Source of the DNA: Clostridiales bacterium
GTDB lineage: Bacteria; Bacillota; Clostridia; Lachnospirales; CAG-274
Reading direction: 5' to 3'
Assembly: GCA_018371275.1 (NCBI GenBank)
Contig: JAHALF010000003.1
Span: 1 to 64,000, forward strand
Length of the DNA stretch: 64,000 nt
Below, one piece after another: positions 8,541 to 17,924 of the stretch. The translations under genes were made by a program, and so were the position numbers. Positions within the stretch are counted from its first letter, which is position 1, and each line of letters begins with the position of its first letter. The notes beneath the pieces were generated by a model. That model was not told the origin of the DNA, ran no database searches, and was given only the letters and a program-made list of their open reading frames with translations.

Positions 8541-9548
8541 ATGACATATAAATATATTTTAAAAATAGCATTTATATATACAGGGACTATATTGGGAGCA
8601 GGCTTTGCAACAGGTAAAGAGCTATTAAGTTTTTTTGGACAATTTAATAAAATTGGTATATTAGGATTTTTGTTTGCTTGTTTTTTGTTATCTTTAACTT
8701 GCATGTCAATTTTAGATAGTGTATATAAAACAAAGGCGAATACATATAGTAAGTTTTTAAATAACATATTTGGAAAATATGGTGTATATATAGAATGGTT
8801 TAACATATGTTTGTTATTTATGTTGTTTTCTGGTATGCTAGCAGGGGGAGGGGCAACTTTATCTAATGTATTTGACATAAATGAAATGTTAAGTATGTGT
8901 ATTTTTTGTATAATGACATTAATAGCACTTATTTTTGGAAAAAATGCAATAATAACTATTAATACTATATTGTGCCCAATATTAATAATAGGGGGAATAT
9001 TAATAGGAATATATTCATATTTTCAAGTTACTCCAGTTTTTAATAGTAATGTTAAAGCACTTATATCTCCTTTTATATATACATCTTATAATGGGATAAC
9101 TACAATATCTGTTTTATTTGCTATAAAGGATATTGTTACAAATAAAAAAGTAGTTATTTATAGTAGTATATTAGGGGGTATATTTATACTTTCTATAGGT
9201 ATATTTATGCTAATACCACTTATAAAACATTATGAATACATACAAAATAGTACATTACCTATGTTAAAGTTAGTAGAAAATAAAGAACTTATAAAAAATG
9301 TATATGGTATTACTGTATTGTGTGCTATATTTACTACGGCAGTTTCAAATGGTGTTACATTAGAATCTGCATTTGATGAAAAGTATAATACAAAAGGCAT
9401 AAGCTTAAAAATTATAATTATATTGTTAGGAATTTTATTTTCTTTAATGGGATTTTCTAGCATAGTAAATATAGTTTATCCAATATTCGGGGTTATAGGA
9501 ATGTTTGAAATATTAGTTATTATAATTAGGTTTTTTGTAAGTAAGTAG
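8541..9548 (+). CDS. YkvI-type integral membrane transporter
   Basis: 335-aa polytopic membrane protein with about ten hydrophobic segments. The N-terminal G-A-G-F-A-T-G-K-E-L-L-S-F-F motif is characteristic of the YkvI/COG3949 group of the APC (LeuT-like) superfamily; substrates are not established. I choose the ATG at 8541 because it follows a perfect AGGAGG; the frame is open upstream to 8460 but that part overlaps the terminator. The long leader with palindromic operators suggests ligand-responsive expression. Confidence 0.82.
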   Translation: MTYKYILKIAFIYTGTILGAGFATGKELLSFFGQFNKIGILGFLFACFLLSLTCMSILDSVYKTKANTYSKFLNNIFGKYGVYIEWFNICLLFMLFSGMLAGGGATLSNVFDINEMLSMCIFCIMTLIALIFGKNAIITINTILCPILIIGGILIGIYSYFQVTPVFNSNVKALISPFIYTSYNGITTISVLFAIKDIVTNKKVVIYSSILGGIFILSIGIFMLIPLIKHYEYIQNSTLPMLKLVENKELIKNVYGITVLCAIFTTAVSNGVTLESAFDEKYNTKGISLKIIIILLGILFSLMGFSSIVNIVYPIFGVIGMFEILVIIIRFFVSK

Positions 9549-9615
9549 TTATTGACAAATAACATTTATGCTTTATAATTAAAGTAGTGATTTATATACT
9601 TTAGGAGAAATATTA

Positions 9616-11007
9616 ATGAAAAAATTGAAGCTAATTATTGTAGTAACAATATTTATAGCTATTATTACAGCTATAGCTGTATATCTTAATCCAGATAAAG
9701 ATAATGTAAAACAATTAGAAAAAAAGGATTTTAAATCGATAGAGATTAGCTCTGGAGAGCAAGTATATACATATAATAATTATATATATATATATGGCAA
9801 AGTAGGGATAAAAATAATAAAAGGTGAAAAGACATTATTGCAAGATAGTTTTTCTCTTGAAGATCCATATGTTGTTACATCTTATAATAGAATTGCCATA
9901 GGGGATAAAAATGGTAAAGTAGTTAGAGTATATTCTAATGAGGGACATATGTATACAGTAAATACTGTTGATAGTATTCTTGGTTTTACGATAAATAGAG
10001 ATGGATTTTTGTCTGTTATTTTAAAGGGAGAATCAAATTATCAAATAGATGTATATAATAATAGTGGGGATAACATTTATTCTATAAAAAATATAAGCTT
10101 TAATGAAGGTGTTCCAGTTAGTGTATCTATATCAGAAGATAATGAAGTTTTATCAGTTTCTTATATAAAGACAATAGGTGCAACGATAGATTCTAATATA
10201 GTCTTTTATTCTATACAAGATGGTCAAACTTTTGGTGGTGTTGTAAAACAAAATCAAATAGTTGGAATTATTAAATTTATGGATAATTATAACATTGTTT
10301 GTATATCCGATGAAGAAATATTTGTTATAAAATGTAATTCGGCAAAAACAGCCGAACAAGTTAAGGAAATATATAGAAAACCTTTAAATAACATTTTAAA
10401 AGACGTGGCATTTTTAGACGGTATAGGATATGTAGTTTGTTATGGTCAGCCTATTACTAAAAATGAGAATGCTTTAGAAGAAAACACAGTAGTCTTTTAT
10501 AACCAATCTGGTGGGGAAATTGGAAAATATTATAAGAAAGGCAAAAATATAACAAATATATCTGCTAATAATTTTGGTGCTGTATTACAAGAGTCAAGGT
10601 TATTTACTGCCGTAGATAAATCTGGTAAAAAGATTTGGGAATATCAAGCAACGCAAGATATAAAAGATGTTATATTTTATGACAGTAGCAATAAAGCGCT
10701 TATTGTTACTAATGACCAAATAAAAATTGTAAAAATAGATAAAGTTTTATTAGACAAACAAATAGATGAAAACCATACAGAAAAAGAAACAGAAGAAACT
10801 ACAAATAAAAATCTAGAAGATAAAACTACAAATAAGGAAAGTGAAAGTAAAGAAAATCAAAATAAAGAAAATAACACTACACAAAAAACTTCACAGGATA
10901 AAAATACTAACACTTCAGAGACTAAAAATACTAATGATAAAGAAAATATAAATAAAGAAAAACAAAGCAAACAAACAACTATGCAAAAGCAAGAAAAAAC
11001 AACATAA
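9616..11007 (+). CDS. Membrane-anchored beta-propeller protein (DUF5711-like)
   Basis: 463 aa with one N-terminal transmembrane segment (about 5-23), an extracytoplasmic region of repeated short beta-blades (about 40-375), and a highly charged Lys/Glu/Thr/Asn-rich tail (about 380-463). The pattern of Y-x-N-x-I-Y-I-Y-G-K and R-I-A-I-G-D-K-x-G-x-V blades resembles the DUF5711 family found in Lachnospirales. Function unknown. It precedes cvpA by 40 nt and both likely belong to one transcript reaching YebC. The low-complexity tail may be wall-spanning or intrinsically disordered. Confidence 0.72.
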   Translation: MKKLKLIIVVTIFIAIITAIAVYLNPDKDNVKQLEKKDFKSIEISSGEQVYTYNNYIYIYGKVGIKIIKGEKTLLQDSFSLEDPYVVTSYNRIAIGDKNGKVVRVYSNEGHMYTVNTVDSILGFTINRDGFLSVILKGESNYQIDVYNNSGDNIYSIKNISFNEGVPVSVSISEDNEVLSVSYIKTIGATIDSNIVFYSIQDGQTFGGVVKQNQIVGIIKFMDNYNIVCISDEEIFVIKCNSAKTAEQVKEIYRKPLNNILKDVAFLDGIGYVVCYGQPITKNENALEENTVVFYNQSGGEIGKYYKKGKNITNISANNFGAVLQESRLFTAVDKSGKKIWEYQATQDIKDVIFYDSSNKALIVTNDQIKIVKIDKVLLDKQIDENHTEKETEETTNKNLEDKTTNKESESKENQNKENNTTQKTSQDKNTNTSETKNTNDKENINKEKQSKQTTMQKQEKTT

Positions 11008-11047
11008 TAAGTTAAAATAAACAAAAGTTTTATTCTTAGGAGGCAAG

Positions 11048-11743
11048 ATGAATGTTTTAGACTTTATTGTAATAGCTATATTTATAGTTTGTATATTTAG
11101 TAGCTATTATAGGGGATTTTTCAAAGAAGTATTTAAGCTTATAGCCTTTATACTAGGAATATTATTTTTTAAAATGTTATATCCAATAGTAAATAATTGG
11201 TTATTAAAAAGTATAATTTTTGAAAAATTTAAAGAATGGGTAGTTTATAATTTAAACATTGAAAAGCTTGTTGTAACTACGCAAGAGGAAATTGTGAGCC
11301 TTATACAAAGTTTGGATATTCCACAAATTTTTAAAGAGTTATTAATAAAAAATAATAATTCATTTTATTATGAAATGTTTAATGTTAATAATGTAGTAGA
11401 TTATATAGCTAACTTTATTGCTATAGTAGTTATTAGTTTATTAACAGTATTTTTAGTTATTTTAATAGTTTTTATATTAATGATTATATTATCTAAAAAG
11501 ATTAATATTTTATCTAAACTTCCAGTTTTAGGAACATTTGATAAAATAGGTGGTATTGTTATTGGTATAGTAAAGGGGCTATTTATTGTATGGGTTTTAG
11601 GTATAATATTATTAGTATTATCCATATTCCCTCAATTATCTTTTTTAAAAGAACAGTTTGATGGACCATTAACAGGGCTATTAATAAATAACAATATTTT
11701 AATAAAATTATTATTAAAATCAATATTAGGGATTGTAAGTTAA
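11048..11743 (+). CDS. CvpA family membrane protein
   Basis: 231 aa with four hydrophobic segments (about 5-23, 28-48, 118-150, 170-200), the N-terminal (L/I)-D-F-I-V-I-A-I-x-x-x-x-x-x-x-S-x-Y-R-G-F-F-K-E pattern of CvpA proteins, and a Gly-rich C-terminal membrane stretch. The family is linked to colicin V production in E. coli and to envelope homeostasis elsewhere; the exact role is unknown. The stop lies 2 nt before the next start, suggesting translational coupling. Confidence 0.85.
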   Translation: MNVLDFIVIAIFIVCIFSSYYRGFFKEVFKLIAFILGILFFKMLYPIVNNWLLKSIIFEKFKEWVVYNLNIEKLVVTTQEEIVSLIQSLDIPQIFKELLIKNNNSFYYEMFNVNNVVDYIANFIAIVVISLLTVFLVILIVFILMIILSKKINILSKLPVLGTFDKIGGIVIGIVKGLFIVWVLGIILLVLSIFPQLSFLKEQFDGPLTGLLINNNILIKLLLKSILGIVS

Positions 11744-11745
11744 TT

Positions 11746-12396
11746 ATGAAAAAAAGTTTTAGAACAATAAATGAAAGAGCAGAGGCAGAGATAGTAGAAA
11801 AAAAATCTAGATTTATAGCTAATGTTTCGCCTATTTCTTCTGAAGAAGAGGCAACTAATTTTATAGCAGAAATAAAAAAACAACATTACAATGCAAGGCA
11901 TAATTGCTTTGCCTATGTAATAGGTGGGGATATACCTATTGTTAGATTTAGTGATGATGGAGAGCCAAATGGTACTGCAGGAAAGCCTATTTTAGATGTA
12001 TTGTTAGGAGAAAAAATAGAAAATGCTATAATAGTAGTCACTAGATATTTTGGTGGGACTTTGCTTGGTACAGGAGGCCTTGTTAGAGCCTATGGTAAAT
12101 CAGCTAAAGAGGGTATTTTAGCTGGGAAAATAGTTCAAATGGACGTATATACTAAAGTTTTTATAAGTGTAGATTATTCTCTTATTGGTAAAATACAATA
12201 TGAGGTATCTAATAATGGACATATTATTATAGATACAGAATATACAGACTTAGTTAAATTTAGTTTATATGTAAAAAGTGAGCTAGTAGATGAATTTATA
12301 AAAAATATAGTAAATATAACAAACAATGTTGCAAATATCAATAAAGAAAATGAATATTTTTTAAAATTGATAAATGGACAAGTTGTTTTAGATTAG
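11746..12396 (+). CDS. YigZ/IMPACT family protein
   Basis: 216 aa. The conserved UPF0029 N-terminal domain shows RHNCFAYVIG, DDGEPNGTAGKPIL and the GGTLLGTGGLVRAYG segment. The C-terminal ferredoxin-like domain (about 140-216) matches the bacterial YigZ form. The eukaryotic homologue IMPACT modulates translation control; the bacterial role is not settled. It lies between cvpA (2-nt gap) and yebC (13-nt gap), so it is part of a four-gene operon. Confidence 0.93.
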   Translation: MKKSFRTINERAEAEIVEKKSRFIANVSPISSEEEATNFIAEIKKQHYNARHNCFAYVIGGDIPIVRFSDDGEPNGTAGKPILDVLLGEKIENAIIVVTRYFGGTLLGTGGLVRAYGKSAKEGILAGKIVQMDVYTKVFISVDYSLIGKIQYEVSNNGHIIIDTEYTDLVKFSLYVKSELVDEFIKNIVNITNNVANINKENEYFLKLINGQVVLD

Positions 12397-12409
12397 ACGG
12401 AGGTATAAT

Positions 12410-13138
12410 ATGGCAGGACATTCTAAATTTGCAAATATAAAACATAAGAAAGAAAAAAACGATGCTATAAAGGGCAAAATTTTTACTATTATAGGGAGAG
12501 AGATTGCAGTTGCTGTTAAAGCTGGTGGAGCAGACCCTACAAGTAATTCTAGGCTTAGAGATGCTATAGCTAAAGCTAAATCTAATAATATGCCTAATGA
12601 TACAATAGAAAGAAGTATAAAAAAGGCAGCAGGTAATATTGATGGAGTTAGTTATGAAACTATTGTATATGAGGGATATGGTCCTAAAGGTGTTGCTATT
12701 ATAGTAGAAACATTAACAGACAATAAAAATAGGACAGCAGCTAATGTAAGGAGTGCTTTTACAAAAGGTAGTGGTAATATGGGTACTACTGGCTGTGTTA
12801 GCTTTATGTTTGATAAAAAAGGTCAAATTATGGTTGAAAAGTCAGACAGTATAGATTCTGATGAGCTTATGATGATAGCTTTAGATGCTGGTGCTTTAGA
12901 CTTTAATGAAGAGGAAGAAGGATATGAGATTATAACATCTCCAGAAGATTTTTCAGCTGTTCGTGAGGCAATATCACAAGCAAATATACTTATAGCAGAT
13001 GCAGAGGTTAATATGATACCTCAAACATATACATCTTTAACAGACGAAGATGATGTTAAAAAGATGATGAAGTTATTAGATTTATTAGATGCAGATGATG
13101 ATGTAAAAAATGTTTATCATAATTGGGAACAAGAGTAA
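12410..13138 (+). CDS. YebC/PmpR family protein
   Basis: 242 aa, full length. It starts with the family signature AGHSKFANIKHKKEK and has the internal NMPNDTIERSIKKA and VETLTDNKNRTAANVR segments, with three domains. Family members act as transcription regulators, and some (YebC2 type) help ribosomes through proline stretches; which applies here cannot be read from the sequence. Last gene of the cvpA-yigZ-yebC unit, followed by a bidirectional terminator. Confidence 0.93.
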   Translation: MAGHSKFANIKHKKEKNDAIKGKIFTIIGREIAVAVKAGGADPTSNSRLRDAIAKAKSNNMPNDTIERSIKKAAGNIDGVSYETIVYEGYGPKGVAIIVETLTDNKNRTAANVRSAFTKGSGNMGTTGCVSFMFDKKGQIMVEKSDSIDSDELMMIALDAGALDFNEEEEGYEIITSPEDFSAVREAISQANILIADAEVNMIPQTYTSLTDEDDVKKMMKLLDLLDADDDVKNVYHNWEQE

Positions 13139-13141
13139 TAT

Positions 13142-13169
13142 AAAAAGTGGACAGTTTTGTCCACTTTTT
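13142..13169. terminator. Bidirectional terminator (yebC / GNAT)
   Basis: AAAAAGTGGACA-gttt-TGTCCACTTTTT between convergent genes; A and T runs on both sides serve both strands. Confidence 0.88.
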
Positions 13170-13707
13170 ATATATTATTTAAGTTAAAATATTCTATTTT
13201 TGTTAGAGAATATAAACATCTATCTTTTATAGTACCATTGTATAACAAAAAGCTATTTCTAAGAGTTCCTTCATAGGAAAATCCACTTTTTTCTATAACT
13301 CTTTTAGAGGCTATATTTTCTTTAAAATGAGAAATAGACATAATATCTATATTTATATGACAAAAGGCATATTCTAATAGTTTTTTTACAGCTTCTGTCA
13401 TTATACCTTGTCCCCAATAGTCTTTTGATAAAACATAACCTAAACATTTAGAATTTATATCTGTCCTAAATTTATCTTTCATTAAGCTTATAGATCCGAT
13501 AACTTTATTATTTTCTTTATACACTATTGCAAATGTGTTTTTATCATTTATAAACATATTTAAAACAAACATAGAGTGGTCTTTTGAAATATGGGGTATC
13601 CAACCAGCATTTAATCCAACTTCATCTACTTTAGCATATTCAAAAAGGTCATCTAAATCATCTTTATTAAAATTTCTTAATATTAGTCTATCCGTTTTTA
13701 AAAGCAT
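13168..13707 (-). CDS. GNAT acetyltransferase (RimJ/RimL type)
   Basis: 179 aa. It begins L-K-T-D-R-L-I-L-R, the usual opening of RimL-like N-acetyltransferases, followed by the G-Y-V-L-x-x-x-Y-W-G-Q-G-I-M-T-E-A acetyl-CoA loop and the S-x-R-V-I-E-K-S-G-F segment. Substrate (protein N-terminus or small molecule) is not predictable. Monocistronic and convergent with yebC. The start has a GGAGG site. Confidence 0.9.
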   Translation of the reverse strand: MLLKTDRLILRNFNKDDLDDLFEYAKVDEVGLNAGWIPHISKDHSMFVLNMFINDKNTFAIVYKENNKVIGSISLMKDKFRTDINSKCLGYVLSKDYWGQGIMTEAVKKLLEYAFCHINIDIMSISHFKENIASKRVIEKSGFSYEGTLRNSFLLYNGTIKDRCLYSLTKIEYFNLNNI

Positions 13708-13850
13708 TTTAATTTATCCTCCTTTAAAACAAGACAATTATATCATTAAATATACATAAAATCAAATAATATAATTTTTGTATAAAGTTTATTGAAAAAT
13801 AAAAAAATAATGGTATAATAATATAAAATATAACAAAAGGAGAATACATT

Positions 13851-15245
13851 ATGAATATACGTTTAGATTATAACAATATGATGGAAGAATTTGTTGGTAA
13901 AAAAGGTATTAGTAAAAAAGATATAGATTCTTTAAATTTAGACAAAGCAAAACAAGCTATGATAAATAAACGTGCTAATGGAAAAATGGACTGGAGAGAT
14001 TTACCATATAATCAAGAAGAAGTTTGTAATGAAATAATTTCTTATGTAGAAGAAGTTAAAGATAAATTTGATGCTTTTGTTGTTCTTGGTATAGGGGGAT
14101 CTGCTCTTGGTCCAATATCTGTCCAACAGGCGATTAATCACCCATACTACAATGAGATATCTAGAGAAAAAAGGGGAGGATATCCAAAATTTTATGTTGC
14201 AGATAATGTAGACCCAGAAAAATTAGTTTATCTTTTTGAGACAATAGATATTACTAAAACTATGTTTAATGTAATATCTAAATCTGGCTCTACATCAGAA
14301 ACTATGAGCCAATTTATGATTATTAAAGAAATGCTTGAAAAAGAGCTAGGGGAAAAATCAAAAGAGCATATCGTTTGTACAACAGATAAAGAAAATGGTA
14401 ACCTTGTAAAAATAGCTAAAGAAGAAGGTTATAAAACATTTACTATACCAGCTGGTGTTGGGGGTAGATTTAGTGAACTTACACCAGTAGGGCTTTTACC
14501 AGCAGCTTTTTGTGGCATAAATATTAAGGAGCTTTTAAAAGGTGCAGCTGTTATGGATAATATGTGTAAAAATGATGACATTTATAAAAATCCGGCCTTT
14601 ATGTATGGTATACTTAATTATTTAACTATGAAAAACGGACAAAATATAAGTGTTATGATGCCTTATGCAGATTCTTTAAAATTTATAGCCGATTGGTATG
14701 CACAGCTTTGGGCAGAAAGTCTTGGTAAAAAATATGATAATGATGGCAAAGAAGTTTATGTTGGTTCTACACCAGTAAAAGCTTTAGGTGCAACAGACCA
14801 ACATTCTCAGGTTCAGCTTTATGCAGAAGGCCCATTTGACAAGATTATTACATTTATTGGTGTAGATAAATTTAAAAAATCTATAACTATACCTAAAATA
14901 TATGAGGATATGCCAAGTCTTGCCTTTTTAGGTGGTGTAACACAAGATGACCTTATTAAAACAGAACAAATAGCAACAGAATATGCTTTATTAAAAGCTG
15001 GTAAACCTAATATGACTATTACTCTTCCAGAAGTAAATGAAAATACATTAGGGCAGTTACTATATTTCTTTGAAGTTGCAACAGCTTTTACAGGAGAGCT
15101 TTTAAATATTAATGCCTTTGACCAACCAGGAGTTGAAGAAGGTAAAAATGCAACTTACGCATATTTTGGAAGACCAGGATATGAGGAAAAGAAAAAAGAA
15201 TTAGATGCTATGCCTATAAAAAAAGATGATTATATAATAAAATAA
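13851..15245 (+). CDS. pgi: Glucose-6-phosphate isomerase
   Basis: 464 aa; interconverts glucose 6-phosphate and fructose 6-phosphate. Sugar-phosphate-binding segments GIGGSALGP and ISKSGSTSET, the GGRFSELTPVG segment with the catalytic-region Arg/Glu, and the ATDQHSQVQLYAEGP signature are all intact. Length matches the short Firmicute/Archaea-like PGI form. Monocistronic with its own AT-rich upstream region and a strong terminator. Confidence 0.96.
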   Translation: MNIRLDYNNMMEEFVGKKGISKKDIDSLNLDKAKQAMINKRANGKMDWRDLPYNQEEVCNEIISYVEEVKDKFDAFVVLGIGGSALGPISVQQAINHPYYNEISREKRGGYPKFYVADNVDPEKLVYLFETIDITKTMFNVISKSGSTSETMSQFMIIKEMLEKELGEKSKEHIVCTTDKENGNLVKIAKEEGYKTFTIPAGVGGRFSELTPVGLLPAAFCGINIKELLKGAAVMDNMCKNDDIYKNPAFMYGILNYLTMKNGQNISVMMPYADSLKFIADWYAQLWAESLGKKYDNDGKEVYVGSTPVKALGATDQHSQVQLYAEGPFDKIITFIGVDKFKKSITIPKIYEDMPSLAFLGGVTQDDLIKTEQIATEYALLKAGKPNMTITLPEVNENTLGQLLYFFEVATAFTGELLNINAFDQPGVEEGKNATYAYFGRPGYEEKKKELDAMPIKKDDYIIK

Positions 15246-15273
15246 TTATATTAAAAAATTAATTGAAATAATA

Positions 15274-15302
15274 AAAAAGCAGTTTATTTTAACTGCTTTT
15301 TT
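15274..15302. terminator. Bidirectional terminator (pgi / mtnN)
   Basis: AAAAAGCAGTT-tatttt-AACTGCTTTTT between convergent genes; its right edge touches the mtnN stop codon. Confidence 0.85.
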
Positions 15303-15996
15303 ATTCTATTATATTTATCATATCTTTTAATATATTACTAGCTTTTATAGCACTATCTCTAAAAAAGTTTTCATATTGATTATCTTCGTCAGAGTTATCA
15401 GATATAGAGCGTATTATACAAAAAGGTATTTTGTTAAGGTAACAAGCTTGACCAATAGCAGCACTTTCCATATCTACACAAGATGCTTTAAAATGGGACC
15501 ATATTTTATTTTTCTTTTCAATATCACATAAAAATTGATCTCCACTTACTATTCTACCTGTTACAACATTATTATTTTCTGCAACATCAGAAGATGATTT
15601 TAGGGCTATTTCTATAAGTTCATTATCTGCTTTAAAGGCACTTTCTTCCATTCTTGGTATAATGCCTATATCATCACCAAAATATGTTGTGTCCATATCA
15701 TGATGCATAGTGTCAGTAGCTATAACTACATCTCCTATTTTTAAATCTTTGTTTATAGCTCCAGCAACACCTACATTTATTATATAATCCACAGCATATA
15801 AGTCTATTAAAACTTGGCTACAAACAGCAGCGTTTACTTTGCCTATTCCAGAGCGTACTAAGACTACGTTGTTACCACCCATTTTACCCATATAAAAATC
15901 TAACCCTACGATATTTTTAGTAGATATAATATCTATATACGGTTTGATGTTTTCTATTTCTTCTTCCATAGCGCCTATTATACCGATTGTTTTCAT
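15301..15996 (-). CDS. mtnN: 5'-methylthioadenosine/S-adenosylhomocysteine nucleosidase
   Basis: 231 aa. Hydrolyses MTA and SAH to adenine and the thioribose, feeding methionine salvage and autoinducer-2 synthesis. It has GIIGAMEEEI with the catalytic Glu, GVAGAIN, and the V-D-M-E-S-A-A-I-G nucleoside-binding segment with R-S-I-S-D-N-S-D containing the catalytic Asp. The frame is open 14 codons further upstream, but I place the start at 15996 because a GGAGGC site lies just before it and the upstream part covers a perfect palindrome. Confidence 0.95.
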   Translation of the reverse strand: MKTIGIIGAMEEEIENIKPYIDIISTKNIVGLDFYMGKMGGNNVVLVRSGIGKVNAAVCSQVLIDLYAVDYIINVGVAGAINKDLKIGDVVIATDTMHHDMDTTYFGDDIGIIPRMEESAFKADNELIEIALKSSSDVAENNNVVTGRIVSGDQFLCDIEKKNKIWSHFKASCVDMESAAIGQACYLNKIPFCIIRSISDNSDEDNQYENFFRDSAIKASNILKDMINIIE

Positions 15997-16013
15997 AATT
16001 GCCTCCTTTTTAA

Positions 16014-16035
16014 GTTTTGATTGTATAATCAAAAC
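16014..16035. promoter_or_regulatory. Perfect palindrome before mtnN
   Basis: GTTTTGATT-gtat-AATCAAAAC, 9-nt arms, ending about 10 nt upstream of the mtnN ribosome site on the minus strand. It could be an operator or a leader hairpin. No T run follows it, so it is not a terminator. Confidence 0.5.
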
Positions 16036-16236
16036 CATTTAAATAAAAAGCTTAAAATAAATTTATAAATAAGCAAGTATTAATATCTTTTTATATTTTA
16101 ACATAATTATAAATAAAATGATAGTCTTTTTTGCATTTAAAAAATATATATTTTTTACAAAATTTATATATTTAGCATAAAAATTTTTTTAAAGCAATAT
16201 ATATTATAATAATATATTAATTATAGGGGGAACTTT

Positions 16237-17868
16237 ATGATTTATTCAAGAAGATATAGTAGAAATTTTATACCATTAAAACAAGATAGCCAAAAACATA
16301 ATTTAGATTTTAGACCTTCTCTTGGAAGATGTGTTGTAGAAATAAAAGATGGTAGAGGCAAAGTAAATATTTATGCACAAGGTATAAATCCAAAATCTGA
16401 CTATTATTTAGAGTTTATAGGGTTTGAAAAAGGGAATATAAAAAACGTGTGTTTAGGTAAATTTAATGTAGACTCATATGGTAAGGGAGAATTTTCTGTA
16501 CAATTTGACCCAGACAATATGGAAAACACTAAAAGTAAAATAGAAGATTTTAATGTTGTATCTATTATGGTTAAAGACGATACAGATATTTCGTCAGCAT
16601 TAGTTGGATATGTTGGTAATGAGATAGATTGGAAAGAGCAATATAAAGCAAATGCTGTAATAAATGTAGGTAAAGGCAATAGCTGTGAAGAAAGACCACA
16701 AGAAGATAATAACAGCAATAGACCTAACAATAATAACAACAATAGCAACAACTCTAATAATAACAACGGCAATATGCCTAACAATAATAACAACAACAAT
16801 AGCAACAACTCTAATAATAACAACAGCAATAGACCTAACAATAACAACAATAACAATAACAATAGTCCTAACAATAATAATATATCAGATATTGAACAAG
16901 GGTTAATAGATAAAGAGGAAGGACTTTTAGAGAGAGAACAAGGACTTATTGATAGAGAAAAAGGGTTGGTAGAAAGAGAAGAAAGCCAAACAAAAATACC
17001 TTTAGATGAATATGAGAGATGGCTTAAAGAAAAACTAGATGGTTTAGCAGAAAAGGAAAAAGGGCTGGCAGAAAAAGAACAAGGATTATTAGAAAAAGAG
17101 AGAGCTTTAAAACAAGGATTTTTACCGCCGGATGACGAAGAAATTAGAGCAAAGGAACTGGCTCTTATAAAAAGAGAAATTGAGCTTATAAAAATAGAAC
17201 AAGAGCTTATTAATAGAGAAAGAATGCTTATAAGGAAAAACCCTACATCAGATAGAGAAAGAGGGTTAATAGAAAAAGAAAAAGGTATATTAGAGAGAGA
17301 ACAAGGTCTTTTAGATAGGGAAAAAGGACTTATAGAAAAGGAAAAAGGTCTTTTAGAAATAGAAAAAGGTATGAGAGAAAAAAATAAATATACTAAAAAA
17401 CAAGTAGATGTTAGAGAAACAAATACAAATCATCAAAACTTTAAAGATATGCTCGATAATCTTAGAAGAAATATGATGAATATTCAAGATATTGATGCAG
17501 AAAACAAAACTATTGATAATGATATAGATTATATAAAATCTAAAAATGTTAAAATGAGCCCTTTTGTAAATAAACAAGATAATATAGATTGGTATAGAAT
17601 ATCTCCATATGATTTAACAAGTTTATCAGATAATAGTTGGAAATATTCTAACAATCCATTTGTATTTACATCTTATAAAAAATATAAACATCTTATGTTA
17701 GGGGTTAATAAACAACAGGATAAAGAGACATATATTTTAGCAATACCTTGTAGATATGAAAATAAATTTTCTTTAAAAGATTTTAAACAATTTTTGCCAG
17801 TTGATAATAATATATCTACTACAAGTATAAATAATGGAGAGTATGGATATAGAATAGTAGAATTATAA
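16237..17868 (+). CDS. Asn-rich, heptad-repeat protein with conserved end domains; unknown function
   Basis: 543 aa, no signal peptide. Order: a beta-rich N-terminal domain (about 25-140, beginning G-R-C-V-V-E-I-K-D-G-R-G-K-V), an Asn-rich linker (157-215), then strings of a seven-residue repeat G-L-(I/L)-(D/E)-(R/K)-E-(K/Q) (219-290 and 338-380) that should form long charged helices. The C-terminal domain (about 440-543) has NNPFVFTSYKKYKHLMLGV and YILAIPCRY. I believe similar end domains recur in spore-forming Clostridia, but I cannot name the family. The layout suggests a structural or scaffold protein. Monocistronic; ends at a bidirectional terminator. Confidence 0.75.
   Translation: MIYSRRYSRNFIPLKQDSQKHNLDFRPSLGRCVVEIKDGRGKVNIYAQGINPKSDYYLEFIGFEKGNIKNVCLGKFNVDSYGKGEFSVQFDPDNMENTKSKIEDFNVVSIMVKDDTDISSALVGYVGNEIDWKEQYKANAVINVGKGNSCEERPQEDNNSNRPNNNNNNSNNSNNNNGNMPNNNNNNNSNNSNNNNSNRPNNNNNNNNNSPNNNNISDIEQGLIDKEEGLLEREQGLIDREKGLVEREESQTKIPLDEYERWLKEKLDGLAEKEKGLAEKEQGLLEKERALKQGFLPPDDEEIRAKELALIKREIELIKIEQELINRERMLIRKNPTSDRERGLIEKEKGILEREQGLLDREKGLIEKEKGLLEIEKGMREKNKYTKKQVDVRETNTNHQNFKDMLDNLRRNMMNIQDIDAENKTIDNDIDYIKSKNVKMSPFVNKQDNIDWYRISPYDLTSLSDNSWKYSNNPFVFTSYKKYKHLMLGVNKQQDKETYILAIPCRYENKFSLKDFKQFLPVDNNISTTSINNGEYGYRIVEL
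16705..17385. repeat. Asn-codon tract and 21-bp heptad-coding repeats
   Basis: AAT/AAC runs at about 16705-16880, then 21-bp degenerate repeats coding for G-L-x-x-(R/K)-E-(K/Q) at about 16890-17105 and 17250-17375. Both types are prone to copy-number change. Confidence 0.8.
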
Positions 17869-17871
17869 TAA

Positions 17872-17906
17872 TAAAAGCTAAAGATTTAATCTTTAGCTTT
17901 TATTAT
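17872..17906. terminator. Bidirectional terminator
   Basis: AATAAAAGCTAAAGAT-tta-ATCTTTAGCTTTTATT between the heptad-repeat gene and the convergent secreted-protein gene. Confidence 0.85.
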
Positions 17907-17924
17907 ATACCATTCTAAATTATT

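Noticed and set aside
16404..16874. Minus-strand poly-leucine frame antisense to the Asn tract
   Set aside because: It is a shadow of the AAT/AAC repeat (reads as ATT/GTT codons) without start-site support.
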